Assembly: GCA_937877455.1 (NCBI GenBank)
Contig: CALFIU010000044.1
Span: forward strand, 15,166-79,165
DNA: 64,000 nt
DNA from: an uncultured Bacteroidales bacterium
GTDB lineage: Bacteria > Bacteroidota > Bacteroidia > Bacteroidales > UBA3824
Direction of reading: 5' to 3'
The position numbers and the translations under genes are program-made. Under the pieces are notes generated by a model, which saw only the letters and a list, made by a program, of their open reading frames with translations, ran no database searches and was not told where the DNA came from. This document shows positions 34,526 to 44,057 of the stretch, in pieces; within the stretch, counting starts at the first letter, position 1, and every line of letters begins with the position of its first letter.

Positions 34526-36691
34526 TTAAAATTGAAAATATATAAAAGGCTGTAAATCAGAGGATTTTACTTGATACAGCACAAAAATTATTGCTATGCT
34601 AATTAATACTTTTGCCCAAATAGGTGTGTTTATAAACCATTGGGTGTAACGTTCTTTAAACGGAGCTGACAGCCAGTGTACAAAAAAGCCAAATAACATT
34701 ACTGCAAATACTTTTTTGTAACTTTCTGTCATTGTGGGTATTAGTGTTATATCCCAACCATTAAGTAGTCGTTCAAGTATAAATTCGGTGGTTTCTATAT
34801 CAGGTGCTCTAAACCATATACGTGTAAATGTTATAAAGTTGAATGTTAGGAATATACCCCAAAAATATGGTATGAATTTTTGTGGCTCTTTGAGTTGTCT
34901 TTTAACGCTGAAAAATTGATTACCAGCCAAAATTATTGCCGAAAGTAACATGTAGATTACAAAAACTGGGTCGGTATTGCCGCAAAAGCAAATAAATAGC
35001 GATACGAAAAAGTTTATCCACATTAACGCTGATATTCTTATGTCTTCTTTGTAGTTGATGTCTATTTTGTCGGCTGTGTAGAATGTTAAAAATGCGAATA
35101 AACTTAGGCTAATCCAACAAATATATTTATATTGTGTAAACCAGTAACCAGTTATTACAGTGGCAGAAAGCGTAAAAAACATTATTAATATTCCACCAAG
35201 AATGTATTTTAGTATTTTATGAGGTCTTGTTTGGGATATTCTAACCAACCATGTAAAGTAGCAGAAAAACCATACAAAATCTGCTATTGCCCAAAGCCAC
35301 AATACGTTAACATTGGTTATATAGCCCAAGTGATATGCTATGGCGGTGGATATGTTGGCAACTGCAAATATTATCCATCGTAACACTTGTTTTTCTTTTT
35401 TCCAAAGTTTTGATACTACAGATCCAATGCCGTTGTAGCCGCCCCAAATAACAAACATCCAACTTGAACCGTGCCATAATCCACCTAATAGCATGGTTAT
35501 TAGATTATTCATTGCGGTGGTTAGCGTTAGTTTAAAATTTGGGAAAAATGCTGCAAATATTGCCAATACACCCATAACAGAAAACATTGCTACGGCCAAT
35601 TTCCAACTTCCTGCTAACATGGCAATCACCAACAAAAACACCACCCAACAGATGTATCCGCCAGCTGAGCCGTTGCGGTTGCCGCCTATTGGAATGTAAA
35701 GATAGTCGCGTAGCCACGTTGAAAGGCTTATATGCCAACGTCGCCAAAATTCTGCCGCGCTTTTGGCTTTGTATGGCGAGTTGAAGTTGATGCTTAACCT
35801 AAATCCCATCATTAGTGCAAGTCCAATGGCTATGTCGGTGTAGCCGCTAAAATCGGTATAAACTTGTAGACTATAGCCGTAAAGCGACATTAGGGTTTCA
35901 AAGCCAGAATATTTCATGGGCGAATCGAATACGCGATCGATAAAATTGATTGAGATATAGTCGGAGATGAATACTTTTTTTATTAATCCTTTTAATACCA
36001 TAAATAATGCAAGACCAAATTCTTGTTTGGTTAATGAATAATCTTTGTAGAGTTGAGGTATAAATTCAGAGGCTCTTACAATAGGTCCTGCAACAAGTTG
36101 AGGAAAAAAAGATACGTAAAAACCAAAATCAAGAACGCTTTTTACGGGTTCAATTTGTTTTCGATAAACATCCACGCAATAACTTATGGCTTGAAATGTA
36201 AAAAACGATATGCCTACAGGTAGAAATATTTTGTCGGTTACAAAATTGGTGTTAAACAAATTGTTGGTGGCAAGCGAAAAATAATTTACAACATGAAATT
36301 GAGTTTGGAATACGTCATTTATGGAGTTTACAATAAATGCAGCGTATTTGAAATAAAACAAAATCAGTAGGTTTAGTGTTATTCCGAGAGCCAATAGCCA
36401 TTTTTTTCCTATGGAGTTTTGGCATTTGTGCATTAGTTTAGTTATGTAAAAGGCTGATACAATGGTAAATACAAGTAGTATTACAAAAATGCCGCCAGTT
36501 TTGTAGTAAAAAAACAAACTGCATAGCAGTAAGTATATGTTTCTTAGTGCTTTGCGTTTGTAAACCAATGCGTAAAATACCAATACAATGCTAAAAAATC
36601 CCCAAAAATAAAATTGGGTAAACAGCAAAGGTCTGTCTTGTTGATAGGTGAAAATATTTTTTAAATCAAGTAGTTGCAAAAAAGATTCCAT
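34526..36691 (-). CDS. MBOAT-family O-acyltransferase (AlgI-like), extended
   Basis: MBOAT proteins move acyl groups, usually acetyl, across the inner membrane for O-acylation of envelope polysaccharides. Motifs are FPQLVAGPIVRASEF, YSLQVYTDFSGYTDIAIG, FWRRWHISLSTWLRDYLYIP and LGGLWHGSSWMFVIWG with the catalytic His near 406. At 721 residues it is well above the ~470 typical of AlgI; the extra ~230 C-terminal residues hold several more TM segments. Two SGNH-hydrolase genes just upstream probably supply the periplasmic transferase. Confidence 0.93.
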   Translation of the reverse strand: MESFLQLLDLKNIFTYQQDRPLLFTQFYFWGFFSIVLVFYALVYKRKALRNIYLLLCSLFFYYKTGGIFVILLVFTIVSAFYITKLMHKCQNSIGKKWLLALGITLNLLILFYFKYAAFIVNSINDVFQTQFHVVNYFSLATNNLFNTNFVTDKIFLPVGISFFTFQAISYCVDVYRKQIEPVKSVLDFGFYVSFFPQLVAGPIVRASEFIPQLYKDYSLTKQEFGLALFMVLKGLIKKVFISDYISINFIDRVFDSPMKYSGFETLMSLYGYSLQVYTDFSGYTDIAIGLALMMGFRLSINFNSPYKAKSAAEFWRRWHISLSTWLRDYLYIPIGGNRNGSAGGYICWVVFLLVIAMLAGSWKLAVAMFSVMGVLAIFAAFFPNFKLTLTTAMNNLITMLLGGLWHGSSWMFVIWGGYNGIGSVVSKLWKKEKQVLRWIIFAVANISTAIAYHLGYITNVNVLWLWAIADFVWFFCYFTWLVRISQTRPHKILKYILGGILIMFFTLSATVITGYWFTQYKYICWISLSLFAFLTFYTADKIDINYKEDIRISALMWINFFVSLFICFCGNTDPVFVIYMLLSAIILAGNQFFSVKRQLKEPQKFIPYFWGIFLTFNFITFTRIWFRAPDIETTEFILERLLNGWDITLIPTMTESYKKVFAVMLFGFFVHWLSAPFKERYTQWFINTPIWAKVLISIAIIFVLYQVKSSDLQPFIYFQF

Positions 36692-36745
36692 TACTGTTTG
36701 TTAAATAAAATTTTACAAATGTATTAAAAACTATAATTTTTTTTA

Positions 36746-38005
36746 TTAGTTTTTTCTAATTTTTTTTTCAACATAATCGTCATACGCTTCTAAAAAGGCA
36801 TTGAAAAACATGTCTGCAGAAAAAGTGTATCCCGATGCCGTCATGTGTACCTTGTCGTAAGCCATAAGTCCTTTGTTTACCCATGTTAATGATGAACCAA
36901 ATCCGCCCATCATGTCGTAAAGACTCCACATTGTTGCTTTGTATTTGTTTACGAGTTGTTTTATAGCATCTTCCTCTTTAGCAACGGCTGGGTTTGGTCG
37001 TTTTCTATAAAGATAGAAATCGTTGGGTACAACAAATGTAAAGTTTACATTTGGACAGTGAAATTTTATTCTGTCAAGCAGTTGGACATAGTTGTTGTAG
37101 AATGTTTCTTGGCTAAAATTGGTTGTGTTGCCATCGTTTACACCGAGAAAAACTACAATCCAATCTGGTTGAAGAAGTTTTAGTTGTCCTGCAAAAAATT
37201 CGCATGCTAACCACGATTTTATGCTCGCTCCGTTAACGCCTATTGCACTGTAAGTTATCCCAGAAGGGTTGTCGTTTTCGAGTGATATGCCGTAGAGTGT
37301 AAATTCTTTTTGGTTTTCTTTTGATTTTTCTAAATGAAATGCTGCAGATTTAAGATATTTATCAAATTTAAATTCTGTAAGACCAAGACTATCAATGCGT
37401 TTTACGGTGTAGCCGCCGCATTTTGTGTCTGGTACAATGTCGTACATATCGGGTGAATATGGTTTTGTTATTATTTTTATTATGTTGAAATCGTAACTTA
37501 TTGGGTTGTTTGGATTCATTTTTATTGTTAGCGTTGCATTTGCGTCGTAGGTTGTTGCCGAAATGCCAGCAAGTCCAAGTTGACAAGCACGTTTCCATTC
37601 TATATTGCGGCATGTACTCCAAAATCCTGTATATGAAATACTATAGTTGGACGGATTGTTGGATTTTGTCATTTTGTATGGAAAAATAAAGCCGCGCGAG
37701 CCAACCATACCTGGGTGAAGCGATTGTAGTCGGTAGCGCATACGACCAGAAAATATGTCGGCTTGTGTATGTGATGCTCCAAGTTGAACAACGTTTAACC
37801 TTTGGTTGCCGTTGGAAATCATTGCATATATTTTTTCAAAAATTTTTTCAAAATTTGTTGGGTCGTTAGAAAATATGAGTTTATTTTTGTCGTAATTTAC
37901 AAAATTATAGTTGGTTATATCGTATGGATAGTCTTGCGATATGGCAGATGTTATTTTTATGAAATAAAAAAATGTTAGTGCTAAAATAAGTTTTACAAAT
38001 TTCAT
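36746..38005 (-). CDS. SGNH/GDSL-type hydrolase or acetyltransferase (A)
   Basis: The 419-residue exported protein has an N-terminal hydrophobic signal (KLILALTFFYFIKITSA). The SGNH blocks are LGASHTQAD (nucleophile Ser, in place of GDS), WIVVFLGVNDGN (Asn) and DKVHMTASGY (catalytic Asp and His). Such proteins act with MBOAT acyltransferases as periplasmic O-acetyl transferases or esterases (AlgJ/PatB-like roles). It follows a related SGNH gene by 13 nt. Confidence 0.85.
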   Translation of the reverse strand: MKFVKLILALTFFYFIKITSAISQDYPYDITNYNFVNYDKNKLIFSNDPTNFEKIFEKIYAMISNGNQRLNVVQLGASHTQADIFSGRMRYRLQSLHPGMVGSRGFIFPYKMTKSNNPSNYSISYTGFWSTCRNIEWKRACQLGLAGISATTYDANATLTIKMNPNNPISYDFNIIKIITKPYSPDMYDIVPDTKCGGYTVKRIDSLGLTEFKFDKYLKSAAFHLEKSKENQKEFTLYGISLENDNPSGITYSAIGVNGASIKSWLACEFFAGQLKLLQPDWIVVFLGVNDGNTTNFSQETFYNNYVQLLDRIKFHCPNVNFTFVVPNDFYLYRKRPNPAVAKEEDAIKQLVNKYKATMWSLYDMMGGFGSSLTWVNKGLMAYDKVHMTASGYTFSADMFFNAFLEAYDDYVEKKIRKN

Positions 38006-38018
38006 TTTTCTAAAACAG

Positions 38019-39680
38019 TTATTTTTTGTTTAAATATTCGTTGTATCTTCCAATGAGAGCGGAGTAAAACATTTTTGCCATGATGTTGGCACCGTTGGGT
38101 GTGAAGTGTACAAAGTCTTTTTCTGCCAGTGCAGGCTCGTTAAAAACCCAACTTGGCATTGAATTTTCGCCACCCATTGCCGAATACATGTCCCAAAATG
38201 CGCAACCGTTAGCAAAGGCGGCTTGGCGCATTGCTTCCACCACATCTGGAAGTACTTCGTAGGTTTGATATTCGTCAGCTACTTTGGTACTCATATCTGC
38301 TGGTCCAATTACAATTATCGACATGTCGGGGCGTATGCGTCTTAATAGTCGTAATTGTGCAGAAAACATACTTTTGTAGTTTTTTACAGATTCTTTGGTA
38401 AGGTATGGAACTGTGTTGCCGCCAAATTGGAGTATTGCGAGTTTTACGTTCATGTCGGAGTACATGTTTTTTAAAAATTCGGAGTTCATTTGTGTAAAAA
38501 TTGTACCAGAGCAACCGCGCAATGCAACATTGTCAACAGCAACGCCTGAGCGTCCGTCCATGGCAAAACAATAGATTTCTGGGCTTTCTGTTGCCGAAAA
38601 TTCCATTCGAAGATTTTGTGGGGCAGTTTCAAAATTCCATTTTTTTATTGAATAATATTCGGAGGCTTTTACTGAGTCGGAAAAAAGCATTGTTTCTCCA
38701 TCAAAAACTTTAACTAAAAAGTTTTCTTTGCAGTTTCCGTAATACATTTTGCATTGTTTTACGTTCCGTGTGTTTGCACGGCTGTATTGTGGGTATTCAA
38801 ATTTTAGCGAAGCATTGTGAATTTCGGGTAGTTTTTTGTTTTCTGGTGTTATAGCATTGGTGGCTGAGTTTATTAAGGCTGTTACTACTGTTGTGTCTTC
38901 AGTAGCGAGCGAGTCAATAATGTTTGTTGGAGCTGCATTGTTTTTTTGAGCAGGTTTTCGTGGTTGAGTAAACATGCAGAACGATGCTAATGCTCCATAG
39001 CGATAGTGTTTTACAGCGGTGTCTGTTTTTGGAAATATGGTATAACGTTTCCAGTTTTCAGAATTTTTTATGCCCACTGGCGATTTGTAGTCGTATGCGG
39101 TTTTGGCTGGTACAAGTCCGGGGCCAGAACCTCCAAATTGTGCTTGTATTTGTGCTCGTAGATAACCCGTTATTCTGTCCGTTTCTATTTGAGAATCGCC
39201 ATAGTGCAGTATTCTTATTGTTTTTTGTAATTCATTTCCCGAAGATAGTGCGTCGAAAATTTTTTTTAAACATTCGAGGTTGTTGTTGGGAAGTTCAAGA
39301 AGTTGTTTTATTGTTCCTGCTTTTACTGGTTTTGCTTTAAAGTTGAGTAGGGTAGAGTCGATGTATTCTTTTTCGGGTTCAATTATATCTGCAAGAGTAT
39401 CGTTGAAAACATCTTTGTTGCTTTCTATAATTTCTGCCAATACAGAATCTTTTGCATCACTATTTTTATTTTTGCTTGAAAGAATGTCTGCTATTGAAGG
39501 AAAATACAACGTTGTGTTTTTGTTTATTTCAATTCCTTTGTCTGGAAAAACTGCTGATATTATTGCTAATCCTGCCAGAACCGCCAGAACAAACCAAAGT
39601 ACGTTTGATGGTTTCACTTGTAAAATATAATTGTGTTTTACAAAAAGCGGGCGAAAAACAAATTGATGCTTTCCGCCCAA
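38019..39680 (-). CDS. membrane-anchored SGNH/GDSL-type hydrolase or acetyltransferase (B)
   Basis: Up to 553 residues, with one N-terminal TM (VLWFVLAVLAGLAIISAV) and a periplasmic SGNH domain: LHYGDSQIETDRI (block I), LAILQFGGNTVPYL and FVHFTPNGANIMA (His). A linker rich in Asp, Glu and Lys separates them. No ATG is present near the N-terminus: candidate starts are TTG at 39680 and GTG at 39617, the latter giving VKPSNVLWF directly before the TM. It lies 28 nt after the MltD-like gene. The likely role is O-acetylation of an envelope glycan with the MBOAT protein. Confidence 0.83.
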   Translation of the reverse strand: MGGKHQFVFRPLFVKHNYILQVKPSNVLWFVLAVLAGLAIISAVFPDKGIEINKNTTLYFPSIADILSSKNKNSDAKDSVLAEIIESNKDVFNDTLADIIEPEKEYIDSTLLNFKAKPVKAGTIKQLLELPNNNLECLKKIFDALSSGNELQKTIRILHYGDSQIETDRITGYLRAQIQAQFGGSGPGLVPAKTAYDYKSPVGIKNSENWKRYTIFPKTDTAVKHYRYGALASFCMFTQPRKPAQKNNAAPTNIIDSLATEDTTVVTALINSATNAITPENKKLPEIHNASLKFEYPQYSRANTRNVKQCKMYYGNCKENFLVKVFDGETMLFSDSVKASEYYSIKKWNFETAPQNLRMEFSATESPEIYCFAMDGRSGVAVDNVALRGCSGTIFTQMNSEFLKNMYSDMNVKLAILQFGGNTVPYLTKESVKNYKSMFSAQLRLLRRIRPDMSIIVIGPADMSTKVADEYQTYEVLPDVVEAMRQAAFANGCAFWDMYSAMGGENSMPSWVFNEPALAEKDFVHFTPNGANIMAKMFYSALIGRYNEYLNKK

Positions 39681-39708
39681 ACAATGTTTTGTGTTAAAAA
39701 ATAGATTT

Positions 39709-41346
39709 TTAGTTTTTTCTTCTTATTTTTATAACCTGACCAATTTGAAGACGACGTACATCAGCGGCAGTAAAACCGTTGATTTTCATTATGTCTTGGT
39801 CGGTTATGCCTTGATAGCGTGCTGCTATTGTTGATATATTGTCCCCACGTTTTATTGTATAATACTCAAAATTTTTGTCGAGAGTTTTTCCTGTTGTGCT
39901 GCTTTGTGCTACGATAGCATTACTTTTTTGTGCTTGTTTTTGCTCAAATGTCATCGTATTGATGTTTTTGTAAGTATTGAGTTTTTTGGTTGGCACATAA
40001 ACAGTAAGTTTTTGACCTACGTTTAGGCGGTTGCCTTCGATATTGTTCCAACATTTTAGTTTTGTAATTTTTACATCATACCAGTTGGAGATAAAACCGA
40101 ATGTATCGCCTTGTTTTACAGTGTAAAACAATTTTGTTGAGCCTGCTGGAATTGACGCATCGCAAGGTTCTGGGGTATAGCGGTGCGTGCTTGCAGTGGT
40201 GCTACGTGCTGCTGTTGAACTTGCTGTTTGCCTAAATTCTGGTGTACCGTGTTGTGGGGCAAAGTATATAGAATCTTTATAGGCATATATTTCTTTTTCT
40301 TGGTCGGCAAATTTTACAGCCAAGTCAGCTGGTAGTCTTAAAGGTTCGGGTTTTAGTTGTCCAGGGATAATGTCTTTTTTGTATTGAGGATTAAGATCGC
40401 GTAGAAGATCCATTGAAATACCAAGCATTTCAGAAACTTGACCAAGGTGAAGTTTTTGCGAAACCATAACGGTGTCGGAATAAGCAGGCATTTGTACTTG
40501 TACTGGTGTGTAGTTGTGTTGTTTGTAGAAGTTCATAAGATAATTAACGCTTATGAATGCAGGAACGTAACCTCGGGTTTCCATTGGTAGATACTTGTAT
40601 ATATCCCAAAAATTTGTTTTGCCTCCAGAACGTTTTATAGCTTTGTTAACGTTACCGGGACCACAATTGTATGCTGCAATTACTAAAGCCCAATCTCCAT
40701 AAATGTTGTAGAGATCTTTTAAAAACTTAGCTGCTGCTTCAGTTTCTTTGGCAGGGTCGCGTCTGTCGTCTATAAGTGAATTGATTTCAAGTCCGTACAT
40801 TTTGCCAGTTCCATACATAAATTGCCAAAGTCCTGTTGCACCAGCGCGTGATACGGCACGTGGATTAAGTGCAGATTCTACTATAGTAAGGTATTTTAAT
40901 TCAAGAGGGATGTCGTATTTGTCAAACACTGGCTCTATCATTGGAAAATAATATTGGCTCATTCCTAAAATCATAGGCATGAGGTATTTTCCACGTCTTA
41001 TGTACATTTCTATCCAATCTTTTACCTTTTGATTATATACCAATGGAAATGTTGTAGGTATTTGTTTAAGGCATGCTTCGTAGATAGAGTCGGAATAAAA
41101 AACTGGAAGTGCGTCTGAATCTACGGTTGAGCGCATTTCTTTTGAATCCATTGTGTTTTTTATGTACCAAAGAGAAAGAAGGCTGTCGATACCATCCGAA
41201 ACTTGACCTTCTTCAATTCGTAATTCTTCGGCAGGTGTAAACTCAACATCGCTAACACTGAGCGAGTCGTTTTCTTGTGCTGTGGCAACCGTAGAAACTG
41301 CCGTTAAGCATCCTGCTGTTAATAATGATAGAATAAATTTCTGCAT
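39709..41346 (-). CDS. MltD-like lytic transglycosylase with two LysM domains
   Basis: The 545-residue secreted enzyme has a signal peptide ending ATAQ, an SLT domain (~130-270) with catalytic Glu in VESALNPRAVSRAGATGLWQ and NCGPGNVNKAI, and two C-terminal LysM repeats (YTVKQGDTFGFISNWYDV; YTIKRGDNISTIAARYQG) for peptidoglycan binding. It cleaves the glycan strand to 1,6-anhydro ends. It sits between the parAB-DUF5683 genes and the O-acylation genes, suggesting a cell-wall function for this block. Confidence 0.93.
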   Translation of the reverse strand: MQKFILSLLTAGCLTAVSTVATAQENDSLSVSDVEFTPAEELRIEEGQVSDGIDSLLSLWYIKNTMDSKEMRSTVDSDALPVFYSDSIYEACLKQIPTTFPLVYNQKVKDWIEMYIRRGKYLMPMILGMSQYYFPMIEPVFDKYDIPLELKYLTIVESALNPRAVSRAGATGLWQFMYGTGKMYGLEINSLIDDRRDPAKETEAAAKFLKDLYNIYGDWALVIAAYNCGPGNVNKAIKRSGGKTNFWDIYKYLPMETRGYVPAFISVNYLMNFYKQHNYTPVQVQMPAYSDTVMVSQKLHLGQVSEMLGISMDLLRDLNPQYKKDIIPGQLKPEPLRLPADLAVKFADQEKEIYAYKDSIYFAPQHGTPEFRQTASSTAARSTTASTHRYTPEPCDASIPAGSTKLFYTVKQGDTFGFISNWYDVKITKLKCWNNIEGNRLNVGQKLTVYVPTKKLNTYKNINTMTFEQKQAQKSNAIVAQSSTTGKTLDKNFEYYTIKRGDNISTIAARYQGITDQDIMKINGFTAADVRRLQIGQVIKIRRKN

Positions 41347-41380
41347 AATGTAAAAAAAAAATTTTATATTTTAATTCTTG

Positions 41381-42082
41381 TTAAAATTTCAATACAATTC
41401 TTGCGCCAAAAACGGCATTGTTGCAATAAAAAGACGACGGTGCTGTGAATGGCTCTATGTGCAGAGCGATGTCGTCGGTAACGTTGTAGTCGTAAAGATG
41501 CGCATCAACAACGGCATCAAATATATTCATCATATATACAAGGAACATACCAATATAGCACATATCTCTGTATCGACGGTATTTGCGCATATAATAAACA
41601 ATGTCAGACTCGTTTGTAAGTCCATAAAAACTTCGTCCCGCTGATGTTGTGTCGCCTGCTGCCATAGCGAGAAAGTAGCGTTCATCGTTTTTTATTTGTT
41701 TGTAGCGAATATTGTAGAATTTGGAAACAAAAATAAGTGATCCTGCTGCACCGTATATTATGGGTACTTTCCAATATTGTCCGTTATAAATTTGACCGGC
41801 TCCTGGTACTGCAAACGACAGCCATCCTGCGAGTTTGGGATTTTTTGTCGGAGCTACAAAATTGGAGTCGTTTAGGTATTCGCTGTCTTCTACAAATTGG
41901 TAGTTGTCGCCGTCAACAGAAAAACGTCCGCGTGTGCTATCACGGTTTCCTTCTCTGTATCCCTGTTTTACGGCTGGATCTTTTAGGTCTGGCTCATCAG
42001 GATTTTGTGCGTTTAATGTTTTTGCTGGCAACATCATCGCCAACAAAAACATTAAACTAAAGATGCGAACAATTTTCCACAT
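41381..42082 (-). CDS. DUF5683-family membrane protein
   Basis: The 233-residue protein has a signal peptide (MFLLAMMLPAKTLNAQ), a short acidic region and a C-terminal part with hydrophobic segments (AGWLSFAVPGAGQIYNGQYW, IYGAAGSLIFVSKFY and MCYIGMFLVYMMNIFDAVVD). This is the pattern of DUF5683, which commonly follows parB in Bacteroidota. Function is unknown. It is 8 nt downstream of parB. Confidence 0.85.
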   Translation of the reverse strand: MWKIVRIFSLMFLLAMMLPAKTLNAQNPDEPDLKDPAVKQGYREGNRDSTRGRFSVDGDNYQFVEDSEYLNDSNFVAPTKNPKLAGWLSFAVPGAGQIYNGQYWKVPIIYGAAGSLIFVSKFYNIRYKQIKNDERYFLAMAAGDTTSAGRSFYGLTNESDIVYYMRKYRRYRDMCYIGMFLVYMMNIFDAVVDAHLYDYNVTDDIALHIEPFTAPSSFYCNNAVFGARIVLKF

Positions 42083-42090
42083 GCTAAAAT

Positions 42091-43053
42091 TTAAAGTTGT
42101 ATGCTGTTAAGCATGTTTATTATTTTTTCGTAGTCTTCCTGCGAGTTTAGGTTAAATGTAAGTTTGCAACTTCCCTTACTATCAACTTTTAAATCTATAG
42201 GCACATTGAATTTTTGAGAAAAATCCTTTTTTAGTTGTTTTTGTTCGTTGCTTAATTTTGGACGCTGCACTTTTGTTAATACTTTTTTGGTATTTTGAGC
42301 GTCATCGTCGTTTGTTTGCTCGCTTTTTTCTTCTTCGTTTTGTTGGTTTTCGTTGCCGATAATATATCCGTCGGGATTTTTAACAAGTTCTTCTACTTGT
42401 CGAGCCGAAAGCCTGTTTTCATATATTTTTCTAAACAATTCAACCTGCAGATTTTCGTCTTCAATGCTTATTAGCGGTCTTACTTGACCAACAGATATTA
42501 GTTTGTTTCGTAAGGCGGCTTGTATTTCATCAGGAAGTTTTAATAGGCGTAGAAAATTAGTAATCGTTGTACGTCCTTTTCCTACGCGTTTGCTAAGGTC
42601 TTCTTGCGAAATGTTACATTCTTCCACAAGACGACGATAACTTATAGCCACTTCTATGGCATTAAGGTCTTCGCGTTGAATGTTTTCTACCAATGCCAAT
42701 TCCAAAACGGTGTTGTCGTCAGCTTCGCGGATGTAGGCTGGCACTTTTTCTAATCCAGCGATTTTTGAGGCGCGATAACGCCTTTCTCCTGATATAATTT
42801 GAAACCTATCGTCTTCGAGTTTTCGTAGGGTCAACGGCTGTATTATGCCAAGATTTTTTATAGAATCGGCAAGTTCGTTGAGTTTTTCTTCGTCGAAAAC
42901 TGTTCGCGGTTGGTCGGGATTGGGTTCTATTTTCGAAATCTCTACTTCTGCTATGTTGCCCGAAGATATTACTTCTTCGGGTTTGGCAGTGTAGGTATTA
43001 TCGGATATTAGTGCTCCAAGTCCGCGACCAAGTCCTCCTTTATGTATAGCCAT
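42091..43053 (-). CDS. parB: chromosome partitioning protein ParB
   Basis: ParB binds parS sites, spreads as a CTP-dependent clamp and works with ParA in origin segregation. The 320-residue protein starts with the typical GGLGRGLGALI, has the CTP-binding region (NPDQPRTVFDEEKL, SGERRYRASKIAGL), ENIQREDLNAIE, the HTH (EDLSKRVGKGRTTITNFLRL), an acidic variable linker and a C-terminal dimerisation region. It is 42 nt downstream of parA. Confidence 0.97.
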   Translation of the reverse strand: MAIHKGGLGRGLGALISDNTYTAKPEEVISSGNIAEVEISKIEPNPDQPRTVFDEEKLNELADSIKNLGIIQPLTLRKLEDDRFQIISGERRYRASKIAGLEKVPAYIREADDNTVLELALVENIQREDLNAIEVAISYRRLVEECNISQEDLSKRVGKGRTTITNFLRLLKLPDEIQAALRNKLISVGQVRPLISIEDENLQVELFRKIYENRLSARQVEELVKNPDGYIIGNENQQNEEEKSEQTNDDDAQNTKKVLTKVQRPKLSNEQKQLKKDFSQKFNVPIDLKVDSKGSCKLTFNLNSQEDYEKIINMLNSIQL

Positions 43054-43095
43054 TTTGGTTTTGTTCTTTTTGTTTTTTGTAGGATTTTTCTGGTG

Positions 43096-43878
43096 TTATG
43101 CGTTTGCTTGTATAGCGTTGTTTTCCAATATTTCTTTTGCAAGATTTAAGTAATTTATTGCGCCGTTAGAATTGGCATCATATTGTATTACTGGTTTGCC
43201 GAAACTTGGAGCTTCACTCAAACGTATATTCCTTAGTATCAATGTTTTAAATACCATATCTTGGAAGTGTTGCCTTACTTCTTCTACTACTTGGTTTGAA
43301 AGTCTTAATCTCGAATCGTACATCGTGAGTAGAAAACCTTCTATTTGTAACGAAGTATTGAGTCTTCCTTGTATCATTTTTACTGTGTTGAGCAGTTTTC
43401 CAAGACCTTCGAGTGCGAAGTATTCGCATTGTACTGGAATTATAACACTATCTGCGGCAGTTAAAGCGTTGAGCGTTAACAATCCAAGCGAAGGCGAGCA
43501 GTCTATGAGTACGTAGTCGTATTGTCCATTGGTCTGTGCCAAAAAACGTTTCATAATTTGTTCGCGACCTTCTTTTTCGAGCATTTCTATTTCTGCGCCC
43601 ACCAAATCGATGTGCGATGGAATGAGATCCAACCCGTCAACATCGGTTTTTAGTATTACGTCCTCTGGTTTTATTGTATCTTCCACAAGACAATCGTAAA
43701 TGCTTTTTTCAATGCTTTTTAAGTCAAAGCCTAAACCTGAGGTGGCGTTTGCCTGTGGGTCGGCATCAATTAATAATATTTTTTTGTCCAACACGGCAAG
43801 CGACGCTCCGAGGTTGATTGCGGTTGTAGTTTTGCCTACACCGCCTTTCTGGTTGGCTATTGCAATAACTTTTGACAT
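43096..43878 (-). CDS. parA: chromosome partitioning ATPase ParA/Soj
   Basis: The 260-residue protein is a chromosomal Soj-type ParA without an N-terminal HTH. It has the deviant Walker A NQKGGVGKTTTAINLG, Walker A' LLIDADPQANATSGLG and YVLIDCSPSLGLLTLNAL. With ParB it moves the origin region by ATP-dependent DNA binding. A -7 box (TACCTTTG, plus-strand 43934-43941) lies 55 nt upstream and probably starts the parA-parB-DUF5683-mltD block. Confidence 0.97.
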   Translation of the reverse strand: MSKVIAIANQKGGVGKTTTAINLGASLAVLDKKILLIDADPQANATSGLGFDLKSIEKSIYDCLVEDTIKPEDVILKTDVDGLDLIPSHIDLVGAEIEMLEKEGREQIMKRFLAQTNGQYDYVLIDCSPSLGLLTLNALTAADSVIIPVQCEYFALEGLGKLLNTVKMIQGRLNTSLQIEGFLLTMYDSRLRLSNQVVEEVRQHFQDMVFKTLILRNIRLSEAPSFGKPVIQYDANSNGAINYLNLAKEILENNAIQANA

Positions 43879-44057
43879 ATCGGTTTTATTAGTTTTTTTT
43901 TGTCTGCAAAAATTATAAACTCTAATAATCGCACAAAGGTAAGTATTTTTAATTAGATTTTTTTATTTATTTTAAAAAAAAATCTTTTGTTTTAACCTAT
44001 TTTGCAATAAAACAATTAAATAGCGTTAATTTTTTTGTAAAAAAATCTTTTTTATGC

